A stretch of 64,000 nucleotides of DNA. Source: an uncultured Phascolarctobacterium sp. GTDB taxonomy: Bacteria > Bacillota > Negativicutes > Acidaminococcales > Acidaminococcaceae. The stretch lies in the NCBI GenBank assembly GCA_900541915.1, contig UQLS01000007.1:1-64000 (forward strand). The letters run 5' to 3'. The notes under the pieces are model-generated. The model did no database searches, had not been told where the DNA came from, and saw only the letters and a program-made list of their open reading frames with translations. Positions 17,651-26,600 of the stretch are shown piece by piece. How positions within the stretch are numbered: position 1 is the stretch's first letter; every line of letters starts with the position of its first letter. The position numbers were made by a program, and so were the translations under genes.

Positions 17651-17750
17651 AAAATGAATAGCAAACTATACATGTGATTTAAAAAAACTCTTAAAAACGG
17701 AATTTAAGCGTATAGGTTATATGTTATAATATGATAAAGAGGTGTTTACA

Positions 17751-18158
17751 ATGAAAAAATTTTTAATTGCATTTGCGGCAGCTGCTATAATTCCAATGAC
17801 GGCAGCCGCTTGTACCTATGAAAACATTAAACTTGAAGATGGTACTGTTAAAGCACGCTGGATACCGTGCAACGATGAAAGTTGTGCTGACTACCAACGT
17901 CATAAAAAAATGATTGAAAATCAAAATGTTCATGTAAATGATGTTGCGCCTGCTAAACCAGTAAATCGTTTTGAAACCGCTAACATCAAGATTGAGGACT
18001 TAGAAGAAGTCAAAGAAAGCACTGGTACAATATATGATAAAAAGCAGCATCGTGAACGCAATGTTGACGCAATCAATGCTGAAAACGATGCTATAAATGC
18101 AGCAATAAAAAGAGCTGGTAAGCTGCCTGAACCAGCGGAGAAAAAAGAAAATCGCTGA
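17751..18158 (+). CDS. Small secreted protein of the element
   Basis: The 135-residue protein starts with a typical export signal (MKKFLIAFAAAAIIPMTAAA, residues 1-20) followed directly by a Cys. It may be cleaved by signal peptidase I, or less likely lipidated, since the residues before the Cys fit a lipobox poorly. A second pair of Cys (CNDESC) lies near residue 41. The rest is hydrophilic and charged. AAAGAGGTG precedes the ATG, and a TATAAT box at 17725-17730 could drive the gene on its own. Its place at the outer edge of the element is typical of genes that alter the host cell, such as superinfection exclusion factors; this role is inference. Confidence 0.7.
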   Translation: MKKFLIAFAAAAIIPMTAAACTYENIKLEDGTVKARWIPCNDESCADYQRHKKMIENQNVHVNDVAPAKPVNRFETANIKIEDLEEVKESTGTIYDKKQHRERNVDAINAENDAINAAIKRAGKLPEPAEKKENR

Positions 18159-18170
18159 CGGTATTAAAGT

Positions 18171-18193
18171 TTTTTGTACCCATTCTGTACCCA
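18171..18193. repeat. Likely integrase arm-binding sites, right end
   Basis: Two direct copies, TTTTTGTACCCA (18171-18182) and CTGTACCCA (18185-18193), match the motif near attL. They lie about 145-165 bp inside attR. The rest of the right arm up to 18335 holds no gene; it contains repeated CAATAAAGGAT (near 18236 and 18312) and the 16-bp sequence 18294-18309 that also occurs inverted at 13224-13239. Confidence 0.55.
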
Positions 18194-18335
18194 ATATCAG
18201 TAAAATATGTTAAATGTTAGTAAATGATTGTAAATACCAATAAAGGATAGATATACCTTGTAATATATGAGTTTATGCGGCTTTTAAGTGTTTATAAATG
18301 TCGATAAATTTCAATAAAGGATTTGCTGAATAGTT

Positions 18336-18357
18336 GCGGCAGAACCGGTAAATAATT
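18336..18357 (+). repeat. attR: 22-bp direct repeat
   Basis: This is an exact copy of the pyrE-end sequence at 11057-11078. It marks the right crossover point. The chromosome resumes immediately with the terminator at 18367, which presumably followed pyrE before insertion. Confidence 0.92.
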
Positions 18358-18366
18358 ATACATAAT

Positions 18367-18403
18367 AAAAAAACAGACTGCATTTTATGCAGTCTGTTTT
18401 TTT
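18367..18403. terminator. Bidirectional terminator, probably the original pyr operon terminator
   Basis: A perfect 17-bp stem (18367-18383 with 18387-18403) with a TTT loop has T-rich ends on both strands. It now terminates the leftward hydrogenase transcript. Before insertion of the element it would have lain about 10 bases beyond the att core and ended the pyr operon. Confidence 0.9.
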
Positions 18404-18413
18404 ATTTATTGGA

Positions 18414-20138
18414 TTACAGATAATTTTTTTCTTCTACATGATTAGAATGCAGCAGTTCTTCCGCAAGCTCGCTAAGTGGTTTTGTGAGATATTCTGCATA
18501 AACTTCCTGTACATCCGGATTGTTATGTGATTGTTTCAGCGGACGGTCATTATCCAGTTTGTAAAGTTTCTGACCGCGGCTGCCGGCAAGTTCACAGCCA
18601 TCGTGAATGGGCTGTCCGCCACCGCCTACGCAGCCGCCGGGGCAAGCCATAACTTCTACAAAGTCGTATTCTGCTTTACCGGCTCTGATATCTGCCAGCA
18701 ACTTATCAGCATTACCGAGACCGCTTACAGTACAGGTACGCAATACTTTGTCACCCAGTTTGAATTCCTGCACTTTACGTCCAGCTTCACCGCGTACACC
18801 TACGAAAGCATCGCGAGGGGCTTCTTTGCCCTCAACAATGGCATAAGCGGTACGCAGAGCCGCTTCCATAACACCGCCGGTTGCACCAAATATAACACCG
18901 GCACCGGTACTCTTGCCTAAAGGATTGTCAAAGGGCATTTCCTGCAAGGTAGTAATATCAATATGTTCAGCTCGTATCATGCGGGCGAATTCGCGGGTTG
19001 TCAGAACAATATCTACATCACGGGCACCGCTGCTGCACATACTGGGAAGAGCAGCTTCGCGTTTTTTGGAAACGCAGGGCATAATGGAAATGGAGCAGAT
19101 TTCTTCCGGAGCAAGTCCTTTAGATTTAGCAAAATAAGTTTTAAGTATAGCGCCAAAAATCTGCTGCGGAGATTTGGTTGTGGAAAGGTGAGAAACAAAG
19201 TCAGGATGTCTTTTGGTAACATAACTTACCCAACCAGGGCAACAGGAAGTAAACATAGGCCATTTATGTTTAGCAGGTTCCTGCAGGTGTTCCAGTAATT
19301 CACTGCCTTCTTCCATAATGGTAACGTCAGCGGAAAAGCTGGTGTCAAAAACGTAGTCGAAGCCCATGCGTTTTAAAGCAGCAACCATCAGTCCTTCGGT
19401 TGCTTTGTCTTCAGGTAGACCCATAGCTTCTGCCCAGGCTGTACGTACTGCAGGAGCAACTTGTACCGCTGTTACTTTGCTGCTATCCGCCAAAGCGGCG
19501 AAAACTTTAGGTACATCATCACGCTCACGCAGCGCGCCGGTGGGGCAGTGGGTTATACATTGACCGCACAGGCTGCAGTCTGCTGCTGCTATATCAATGC
19601 TGCCGGTTACGCCAACAGTAGTACGTGCACCGGTGTTTTGCACTTCCCAAATATTAAGATGTTGTACTTTATCGCAAATCTGCACACAGCGCATGCACTT
19701 AATACATTTTTTGGAATCGCGAATCAGCGGGAAATCCATATTCCAGGGCAAATCTGCTACATCTTTGGCAAAAGGGCTGTCAAAAATAGCTAAATCATTA
19801 GCTGTTTTTTGCAGGCTGCAGTTACCGCTGCGCACACACATGGCGCAGGTGCAATCATGCTGGGAAAGAATGAGTTCAACGTTGGTACGTCTGGTAGCGC
19901 GTACTTTAGGAGAACTGGTGTAGATTACAAGACCATCTTCTACAGGAGTATTACAGGAGGTAACAAGCTTATTTTTGCCTTGGATTTCTACTACACATAC
20001 CTTGCAGGCACCTATTTCGTTGATACCTTCCAAAAAGCAAAGATGGGGGATATTGATGCCGACAGAAGCGGCAGCTTTCATAATCGTAGTGCCTTCAGGC
20101 ACGGTTACTTTTTGTCCGTCGATAGTTAAAGTTACCAT
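18414..20138 (-). CDS. hydA: [FeFe] hydrogenase catalytic subunit
   Basis: The 574-residue enzyme catalyses reversible H2 formation. It contains an N-terminal [2Fe-2S] domain (Cys34, 45, 48, 62), a His-Cys [4Fe-4S] site (His94, Cys98, 101, 107), a two-cluster ferredoxin domain (Cys145-155 and 188-198), and the H-cluster motifs TSCCPGW (Cys299/300), MPCVSKKRE (Cys355) and ACPGGCVGGGGQP (Cys499/503). Length and ligand positions match the monomeric Clostridium pasteurianum type. It overlaps the upstream flavoprotein gene by 7 bases, so the two should form a unit. The neighbouring GltD-like partner suggests the glutamate-synthase-linked group A2 rather than a stand-alone enzyme. Confidence 0.95.
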   Translation of the reverse strand: MVTLTIDGQKVTVPEGTTIMKAAASVGINIPHLCFLEGINEIGACKVCVVEIQGKNKLVTSCNTPVEDGLVIYTSSPKVRATRRTNVELILSQHDCTCAMCVRSGNCSLQKTANDLAIFDSPFAKDVADLPWNMDFPLIRDSKKCIKCMRCVQICDKVQHLNIWEVQNTGARTTVGVTGSIDIAAADCSLCGQCITHCPTGALRERDDVPKVFAALADSSKVTAVQVAPAVRTAWAEAMGLPEDKATEGLMVAALKRMGFDYVFDTSFSADVTIMEEGSELLEHLQEPAKHKWPMFTSCCPGWVSYVTKRHPDFVSHLSTTKSPQQIFGAILKTYFAKSKGLAPEEICSISIMPCVSKKREAALPSMCSSGARDVDIVLTTREFARMIRAEHIDITTLQEMPFDNPLGKSTGAGVIFGATGGVMEAALRTAYAIVEGKEAPRDAFVGVRGEAGRKVQEFKLGDKVLRTCTVSGLGNADKLLADIRAGKAEYDFVEVMACPGGCVGGGGQPIHDGCELAGSRGQKLYKLDNDRPLKQSHNNPDVQEVYAEYLTKPLSELAEELLHSNHVEEKNYL

Positions 20139-21982
20139 CTGAAAGATCTACCTCCTTTCAGTGAGCTCATGCCGAATTTATCGCAGCGCAGGCAGCGTCC
20201 GGCTTCCTGGCATGCTTCCTGCACAGTCATGCTGCACTCGAATGCATCAAAATTATTTTTTCTCTCACTCGGTTCTTTTTCATTCATCTGAATTCTGCCA
20301 CAGGGCTGCTTATCTTCCAGCTTAGGTGCAGGAATCTCTACATCACAGGTGATTTCATGATGATAACCGAGATATTCGTCGATATTGGCAGCAGCAACCT
20401 TACCTGCAGCAATAGCACGGATAACAGTTGCAGGTCCGGTTACGCAGTCGCCGCCGGCAAAAAGTTTGCTGTCATCAGGGAGTTTTGTGCTATCTAAAGC
20501 AGCAATATTACCGCGTTTTACTTTTACGCCTGCTTCTTCAAAAGCTTGCAGTTCGATTCCCTGACCAATAGCGACAATGACGATATCACAGGGGATTCTC
20601 TGCAGAGGCAGGTCTGCACGTACGGGACGAGCACGGCCCCAGTCATCAATAGGACCGATAATCTGAGGTTCAACCCATAATGCAGCAACTTTGCCTTCAG
20701 CATCTTTTTCTATTTTATGCGGTGCTTTAAGACTGTAAAGTTCTGCACCTTCTGCAATTGCGCCTTCAATTTCTTCCGGCAGGGCGGTCATATCTTCCTG
20801 ACGGCGTCTGTAGGCAATGCCTACTTTTTCCGCACCTAGGCGGATAGCACTGCGGGTGCAGTCCATAGCTACATTGCCGCCGCCGACGATGACAACAGTT
20901 TTACCGGTAAAATCAGGCATATTATCATCGCCGATATTACGCAGTAATTCTACTGCAGAAATTACACCGTCAGCATCTTCGCCTTCAATACCGATTTTTT
21001 TGTCGATATGTGCGCCGATAGCGATGTAGACTGCATCATAATCTTTATTTAACTGTTCCAGAGAGATTTCTCCCGGAGCATTGCCGATTTTGCTGTTTAA
21101 ATGTACTTCTGTACCGGTAGCTAAAATAGCATCAATATCCTGCTGCAGACGTTCACGAGGGAAACGGTAGTTTGGAATACCATAACGCAGCATGCCGCCC
21201 AGCTTGCTCTTTGCTTCAAATACAGCAGTCTGGTGACCCATCAGCTGCAGGTAGTAAGCAGCTGTAAGGCCGCTGGGGCCACCGCCGATAATTGCTACAC
21301 GTTTTCCGGTAGCAGGAGCTTTTTCCGGCAGCGGAACGGTATTGCTGGGAGCATTATCAACTGCCATGCGTTTTAAACCGCGGATATTGATGGCGGTGTC
21401 GATGATATTGCGGCGGCAGTGAGCTTCGCAGGGATGCTCGCAAATGAGACCGCAGGCAGTAGGAAACGGATTATCTTTGCGGATAAGTTTTACAGCGTCT
21501 GCATAACGTCCTGCGCCTACCAGAGAAATATATCCGGGGATATCTACTTTAGCAGGGCAGAAAGCAGTACAGGGAATCGGAGCTATGGCTAAGCCGGAGC
21601 AGGTTCCTTTTTCTAGATGATGAATATAATCATCCATGAAGCCATCTAAACCAGTCAGAACCATATTAGCGGCTTCATAGCCGATAGCGCAGTCCGCGGA
21701 GTCGCGAATATTAGCTGCGGTACTCTTTATTACTTCAATAGTTTTTTTGGTTGCTTTACCGTTCAGTACATCTTCCAGCAGATGCTGCAGCTGGCCAAGT
21801 CCGATACGGCAGGGAACACATTTGCCGCAGGTCTGCGCATGGCAAAGTTTAAGAAATGACAGCTGCAGATCTATCGGACAAGCTCCCGGAGGACTGGCGA
21901 TGAGATGACGTTCTAGGTCTTTATACAGGCGTTCTACTGTACGCTGTGCCTGGGTTTGTGTTTCAAGATGTAGGCGACTCAT
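20132..21982 (-). CDS. NuoF-tail/GltD-like FAD oxidoreductase, hydrogenase partner
   Basis: This 616-residue fusion starts with a NuoF-like C-terminal iron-sulfur module (CGKCVPCRIG, Cys52, 55, 58 and Cys98). It continues with a GltD-type domain: a Cys-rich cluster-binding N-part (about 138-190), the FAD motif GGGPSGLTAAYYL (about 233-245) and the NADPH motif VVIVGGGNVAMDC (about 365). A short Cys motif ends it (CLRCDKFG). The FMN/NADH-binding part of NuoF is missing, so nucleotide chemistry should run through the GltD half. It probably shuttles electrons between NAD(P)H and the hydrogenase. AGGAGGGAAAT precedes the ATG. Confidence 0.88.
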   Translation of the reverse strand: MSRLHLETQTQAQRTVERLYKDLERHLIASPPGACPIDLQLSFLKLCHAQTCGKCVPCRIGLGQLQHLLEDVLNGKATKKTIEVIKSTAANIRDSADCAIGYEAANMVLTGLDGFMDDYIHHLEKGTCSGLAIAPIPCTAFCPAKVDIPGYISLVGAGRYADAVKLIRKDNPFPTACGLICEHPCEAHCRRNIIDTAINIRGLKRMAVDNAPSNTVPLPEKAPATGKRVAIIGGGPSGLTAAYYLQLMGHQTAVFEAKSKLGGMLRYGIPNYRFPRERLQQDIDAILATGTEVHLNSKIGNAPGEISLEQLNKDYDAVYIAIGAHIDKKIGIEGEDADGVISAVELLRNIGDDNMPDFTGKTVVIVGGGNVAMDCTRSAIRLGAEKVGIAYRRRQEDMTALPEEIEGAIAEGAELYSLKAPHKIEKDAEGKVAALWVEPQIIGPIDDWGRARPVRADLPLQRIPCDIVIVAIGQGIELQAFEEAGVKVKRGNIAALDSTKLPDDSKLFAGGDCVTGPATVIRAIAAGKVAAANIDEYLGYHHEITCDVEIPAPKLEDKQPCGRIQMNEKEPSERKNNFDAFECSMTVQEACQEAGRCLRCDKFGMSSLKGGRSFRW

Positions 21983-22028
21983 ATTTCCCTCCTAATTGTA
22001 ATCTTAAAATTGACCTTATTTAAAGTGT

Positions 22029-22060
22029 ATACTATATATGCGTAAAATATACAATAGTAT
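22029..22060. promoter_or_regulatory. Inverted repeat in the divergent hydrogenase/symporter region
   Basis: ATACTAT (22029-22035) and ATAGTAT (22054-22060) form a 7-bp inverted repeat in the region shared by two divergent genes, 50-80 bp before the hydrogenase unit. It could be an operator. It does not resemble the Rex consensus. No strong promoter can be fixed in this 240-base region. Confidence 0.3.
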
Positions 22061-22221
22061 GCAATAATTATAACTAATTTTAGATAGTTTGGCAATTAAA
22101 ATGTTCTTTTGGGTACAGATGCAGCGCTTTTTGTTACTTTTGATAAAAAATATTTTTACTATATTTACTATATGTTATACTAAGTAAAGAAACATCTTGA
22201 AGAATACGGGAGATGATGGGT

Positions 22222-23610
22222 ATGCATTTAACTGCTACACATATTATCAGCCTGCTTTTAACGCTTGCAGTAAGTATTTTGCCAGGCATAATTATTTCCA
22301 GAAGGATAAAATCAGCTGATGATTATAATGTCGGCGGCCGCAGTGCCGGTGTGAGCCTGGTTGCAGGCAGCATTATCGGTACTTTGGTAGGCGGTGCAGC
22401 TACAGTTGGCACAGCGCAGCTTGGCTTTACTTTAGGCTTGACTGCCTGGTGGTTTACTCTTGGCAGCGGCATTGCTCTGCTTATTATGGCTGCTTTTTAT
22501 GCCGTTCCTTTGCGCAGAAGCGGATTGACAACTGTCAGTGAATTTCTTGTAGAAAGCTATGGTAATAAGGCTGGCATACTCACCAGTTTGTCGGCATCGG
22601 CAGGTATTTTTTTCAGTATTGTAGCCAGTACTTTAACAGCGTTGCATTTAGTTGCAGGTATTTTTAATGTAGAACTGACAACGAGTGCCGTTATCATATT
22701 GCTTATTACCGCAGGTTTTGTATTTTTTGGCGGTATCAGCGGCAGTGGTATGGCAGGCTTACTGAAACTGGGCTTTATTTTTCTGACTATTTTTGCCGGT
22801 GGCTTTCTGTCCTTTGAAGAATTGGGCGGCTGGCAGGGTCTGCATCGTACTTTTCCGGAGTATCCCTGGTTCAGCTTGTTTGGCAGAGGTTGGCAGGATG
22901 GCCTTTCCAGTTTATTATCCATGGTCGTAGGTGTTATTTCTACACAAAGTTATGTGCAGGCTATTTTTTCTGCCAAAGACAGCAAAACTGCTGTCAAGGG
23001 ATGTACTGCTGCTGCCTGTGTTATTATTCCTATAGGCTTGCCGTCCGTACTAATAGGCATGTTTATGCATGTACATCATCCTGAAATCAATTCTATTGAT
23101 GCCCTGCCTTTATATATGATGTATTATCTTCCTGATTGGCTGGGTGGTATAGGTTTGGGCGCACTGCTGCTTTCTGCTCTTGGCTCTATTGCGGGTCTTG
23201 CTCTGGGCATTGGTACCATGATTTCTCGTGATTTGGTGAAAAAGTTTTGGCGTAATGCAAACCAGGTTAATCTTTTGTGGACCAATCGGTTTTGTGTTTT
23301 GCTGGTAACAATCTGCGCTATTGTTTTTGTATTCTTCCATTTGCATTCTTCCGTGCTGGAATGGAATTATCTGTCCATGGCTTTGCGGGGCAGCGGTATT
23401 TTTCTGCCTTTGACATTTGCTATTTTCTTTCCCTGGCAGATACCAAGTTTGGCTGGACTGTCAGCTATATTCTTTGGCATTGTTATGTCCTGTATGTGGA
23501 CTATCTGGCCGCCGTTGAAGGTAAATGCACTATTTCCGGCGTTGCTTTGCAATCTTATCTTTCTTCTTCCTGGAATTATTTATTACCGTATTTATAAGAA
23601 AGAAAATTAA
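22222..23610 (+). CDS. Sodium:solute symporter family transporter
   Basis: This 462-residue protein has about 12-13 hydrophobic segments and the SSS-family features DDYNVGGRSAG near residue 35 and conserved small-residue helices after it. Such transporters import a solute with sodium. I place the start at ATG 22222, 9 bases after GGGAG; ATGs at 22213 and 22216 are too close to that site. The substrate cannot be read from the sequence. It lies 31 bases upstream of dnaE, which has no functional link. Confidence 0.85.
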   Translation: MHLTATHIISLLLTLAVSILPGIIISRRIKSADDYNVGGRSAGVSLVAGSIIGTLVGGAATVGTAQLGFTLGLTAWWFTLGSGIALLIMAAFYAVPLRRSGLTTVSEFLVESYGNKAGILTSLSASAGIFFSIVASTLTALHLVAGIFNVELTTSAVIILLITAGFVFFGGISGSGMAGLLKLGFIFLTIFAGGFLSFEELGGWQGLHRTFPEYPWFSLFGRGWQDGLSSLLSMVVGVISTQSYVQAIFSAKDSKTAVKGCTAAACVIIPIGLPSVLIGMFMHVHHPEINSIDALPLYMMYYLPDWLGGIGLGALLLSALGSIAGLALGIGTMISRDLVKKFWRNANQVNLLWTNRFCVLLVTICAIVFVFFHLHSSVLEWNYLSMALRGSGIFLPLTFAIFFPWQIPSLAGLSAIFFGIVMSCMWTIWPPLKVNALFPALLCNLIFLLPGIIYYRIYKKEN

Positions 23611-23641
23611 TAATCTTTATATATCGTAGTTAGAGGTTTTT

Positions 23642-26600
23642 ATGGAAAAAAAGTTTACTCATCTGCATGTACATACGGAATACAGCCTTTTAGATGGTGC
23701 TTCTAAGATTACCGATTTATTAAGCTATGCTAAAGAGCTGGGCATGGATAGTATCGCGATTACTGACCATGGCGTTATGTATGGCGTGATTGATTTTTAT
23801 CAAGAGGCAGTTAAGCAAGGTATTAAACCTATTCTTGGCTGTGAAGTATATGTTGTAGATAATCATTTGGAAAAAAATAATCGCAGTATGCATCATTTAA
23901 TACTGCTTGCTGAAAATAATACCGGCTATCATAATCTGATGAAGATTGTTTCCAGAGGGCAACTGGAAGGGTTTTATTATAAGCCGCGTGTAGACAAAGA
24001 AATTTTGCGGCAGAACAGCGAAGGTATTATCTGTCTGAGTGCCTGCATTATCGGTGAAGTGCCGTCATATATATTGCAGGACAATATGGATGGTGCCAGA
24101 AGGACAGTTCAGGAATTCATTGATATTTTTGGCAAGGACAACTATTTTCTTGAGGTGCAGGATCACAGTCTGCCGGAAGATAAAAAAATTAACCGTGGGC
24201 TGAAAATATTAGCGCAGGAATTTGGTTTAGGTCTTGTAGCAACTAATGACTTGCATTATGTAAGGAAAAAAGATGCTGAGGCTCAGGATGTGCTGATGTG
24301 TATTCAGACCAACAGCACGGTAGATGCGCCTGAACGCATGCGTTTTCCTAATAACGAGTTTTATCTTAAAAGTTATGATGAAATGGCGGAGCTGTTTGGT
24401 TCTTGTCCGGAAGCTTTGGAGAATACGCAGCTTATTGCTGAACGATGTAATGTAGAATTGGAGTTTGGCAAACTGCTCCTGCCAGAGTTTCCTATTCCAG
24501 AAGGCTTTGCTGACGCTAATGCATATTTGCTGCATTTATGCCAGGAGGCTATTCCGGTAAAGTATGGCGGGCAAAATGAAGAAGTTTTAAAAAGATTAGA
24601 TTTTGAGCTTGATATTATCAGGACAATGGGCTATTCCTGTTATTTCCTGATTGTATGGGATTTTATTGATTATTGCAAAAAGCATGATATTCCGGTCGGA
24701 CCGGGCAGGGGCAGTGCAGCAGGCAGTATTGTTGCCTATCTTTTAGGTATTACTAATATTGATCCATTAAAATATCATCTGTTGTTTGAACGTTTTTTAA
24801 ATCCGGAACGTGTCAGCATGCCTGATATTGATACGGACTTTTGCTATGTAAAACGTGATCAGGTACTGGACTATGTTGTACGCCGCTATGGTCAGGAGCG
24901 TGTGGCACAGATTATTACCTTTGGTACACTGCAGGCAAGGGCAGCAGTACGTGACGTAGGGCGTGCGCTTGGTATGACTTATGGCGCTGTGGATGAAGTA
25001 GCCAAGAAAATTCCCCGTGAGCTTGGTATAACTTTGGATAAGGCTTTAGCCAGCAATAATGAGCTGCATGACCTGTATGAGCAGAATGAACAGGTGCACA
25101 GGCTTATTGATCTGGCAAAGAGCGTCGAAGGAATGCCGCGTAATGCTGGTACGCATGCTGCAGGTGTTATTATTGCTCCGCAGGACCTTAAAGATTATGT
25201 ACCGCTGCAGCTGGGCAATGAAGGTTCTGTTATCACACAGTATGACAAGGATAAAGTAGAAAATCTTGGTCTGCTGAAAATGGATTTTCTTGGTTTACGT
25301 ACCTTGACAGTTATTGGTGATACGATTCGCTTTATTGAAGAGACAACAGGAGAAAAAATAGATATTGATAATATACCATTAGCTGACAAAAAAACTTGTC
25401 AAATGCTCTGTGATGGAGATACCTACGGTGTGTTCCAGCTGGAATCTGCAGGTATTACCAAGCTGGTAATGGAGTTGGCACCAGAAAGTTTTGAAGATTT
25501 AATCCCTCTGGTTGCCTTATATCGTCCTGGGCCATTGGGTACAGGTATGGCAGAAGATTTTATTGCCGGCAGGCATGGACGCAGAACAGCTGAAATTTTA
25601 CATCCCTTAATGGAACCAATTTTAGCAGATACTTACGGTGTAATTTTGTATCAGGAACAGGTAATGCAGATAACTTCTGCACTGGCAGGCTTTACGCTTG
25701 GACAGGCAGATATCCTGCGGCGTGCCATGGGTAAGAAAAAAGCTAAGGAACTGGATTCCATGCGTGAGGCATTTATTGAGGGTGCACGTAAAATCAATAA
25801 TATTCCCGAAGAACTCAGCAACAGAATTTTTTCCTTACTGCAGCATTTTGCCGGTTATGGTTTTAATAAATCTCATTCCGTTGCGTATGCGTTAGTTGCT
25901 TATCAGACCGCTTATCTTAAAGCACATTGGCCTGCTCAGTATATGGCTGCTTTTTTAAACAGTATTATTAGCGATGCTGATAAACTCAGTTGGTATATTT
26001 CTGTTTGTCGTAATGCCAATATTAAGGTTTTGCCGCCGGATGTTAATGAAAGCGGTTTTGACTTTACCGTTCATAAGGGAAATTCTATCCGCTTTGGTTT
26101 GGCTGGTATCAAGAGCGCCGGTGAAGCAGCTGTCAAAGAGATTATCAGGGCTCGCGAGGATGGAGGAGAATTTACTGGGTTAGTTGATTTTTGTAGGCGT
26201 GTAAGTATGCGCGTGGTTAATAAAAGGGTGGTAGAAAACCTTATCAAATGCGGTGCCATGGATTCGTTTGGTGCAAAACGTTCTCAGTTGCTGGCCATTG
26301 TTGAACAGGCTGCAGAACTTGGTGCAAGCTATCAAAAAGATTATGCTTCCGGGCAAATGGGACTTTTTGATGACACTGAAGAAAGTTTTGCGGAAATAAA
26401 TGATATTAAATTGCCTGATTTGGAGGAAATGCCGCGTGCCAATGTACTACAGAATGAAAAAGAATTGATAGGATTTTATGTAACGGGACATCCGCTTGAT
26501 GAATATAAAAAAATACTTAACAAGTATACTCCTTTATATTGGCTGCAAAATGAAAATAATGTTGCTGATGGACAGTATATCAACATAGCAGGTATTATTT

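Larger units (their letters stand above)
11057..18357. mobile_element. Integrated phage-satellite-like element in the 3' end of pyrE
   Basis: The 7.3-kb block is bounded by perfect 22-bp direct repeats and is visibly AT-richer than the flanking genes. It starts with a tyrosine integrase pointing outward at attL, as in many temperate phages and satellites. Inside are a repressor with overlapping divergent promoters, a Cro-like protein, an origin-like iteron array, an unknown protein, a phage tail tape-measure protein, a small protein, a sigma-like regulator and a secreted protein. No terminase, portal, capsid, holin, relaxase or conjugation gene is present, so it is neither a complete prophage nor a conjugative element. 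A minimal satellite of a helper phage is my preferred reading. A deletion remnant of a prophage is the main alternative. Confidence 0.85.

Noticed and set aside
11057..18357. Complete prophage or integrative conjugative element
   Set aside because: No packaging, head, lysis, relaxase or secretion genes are present between the att repeats.
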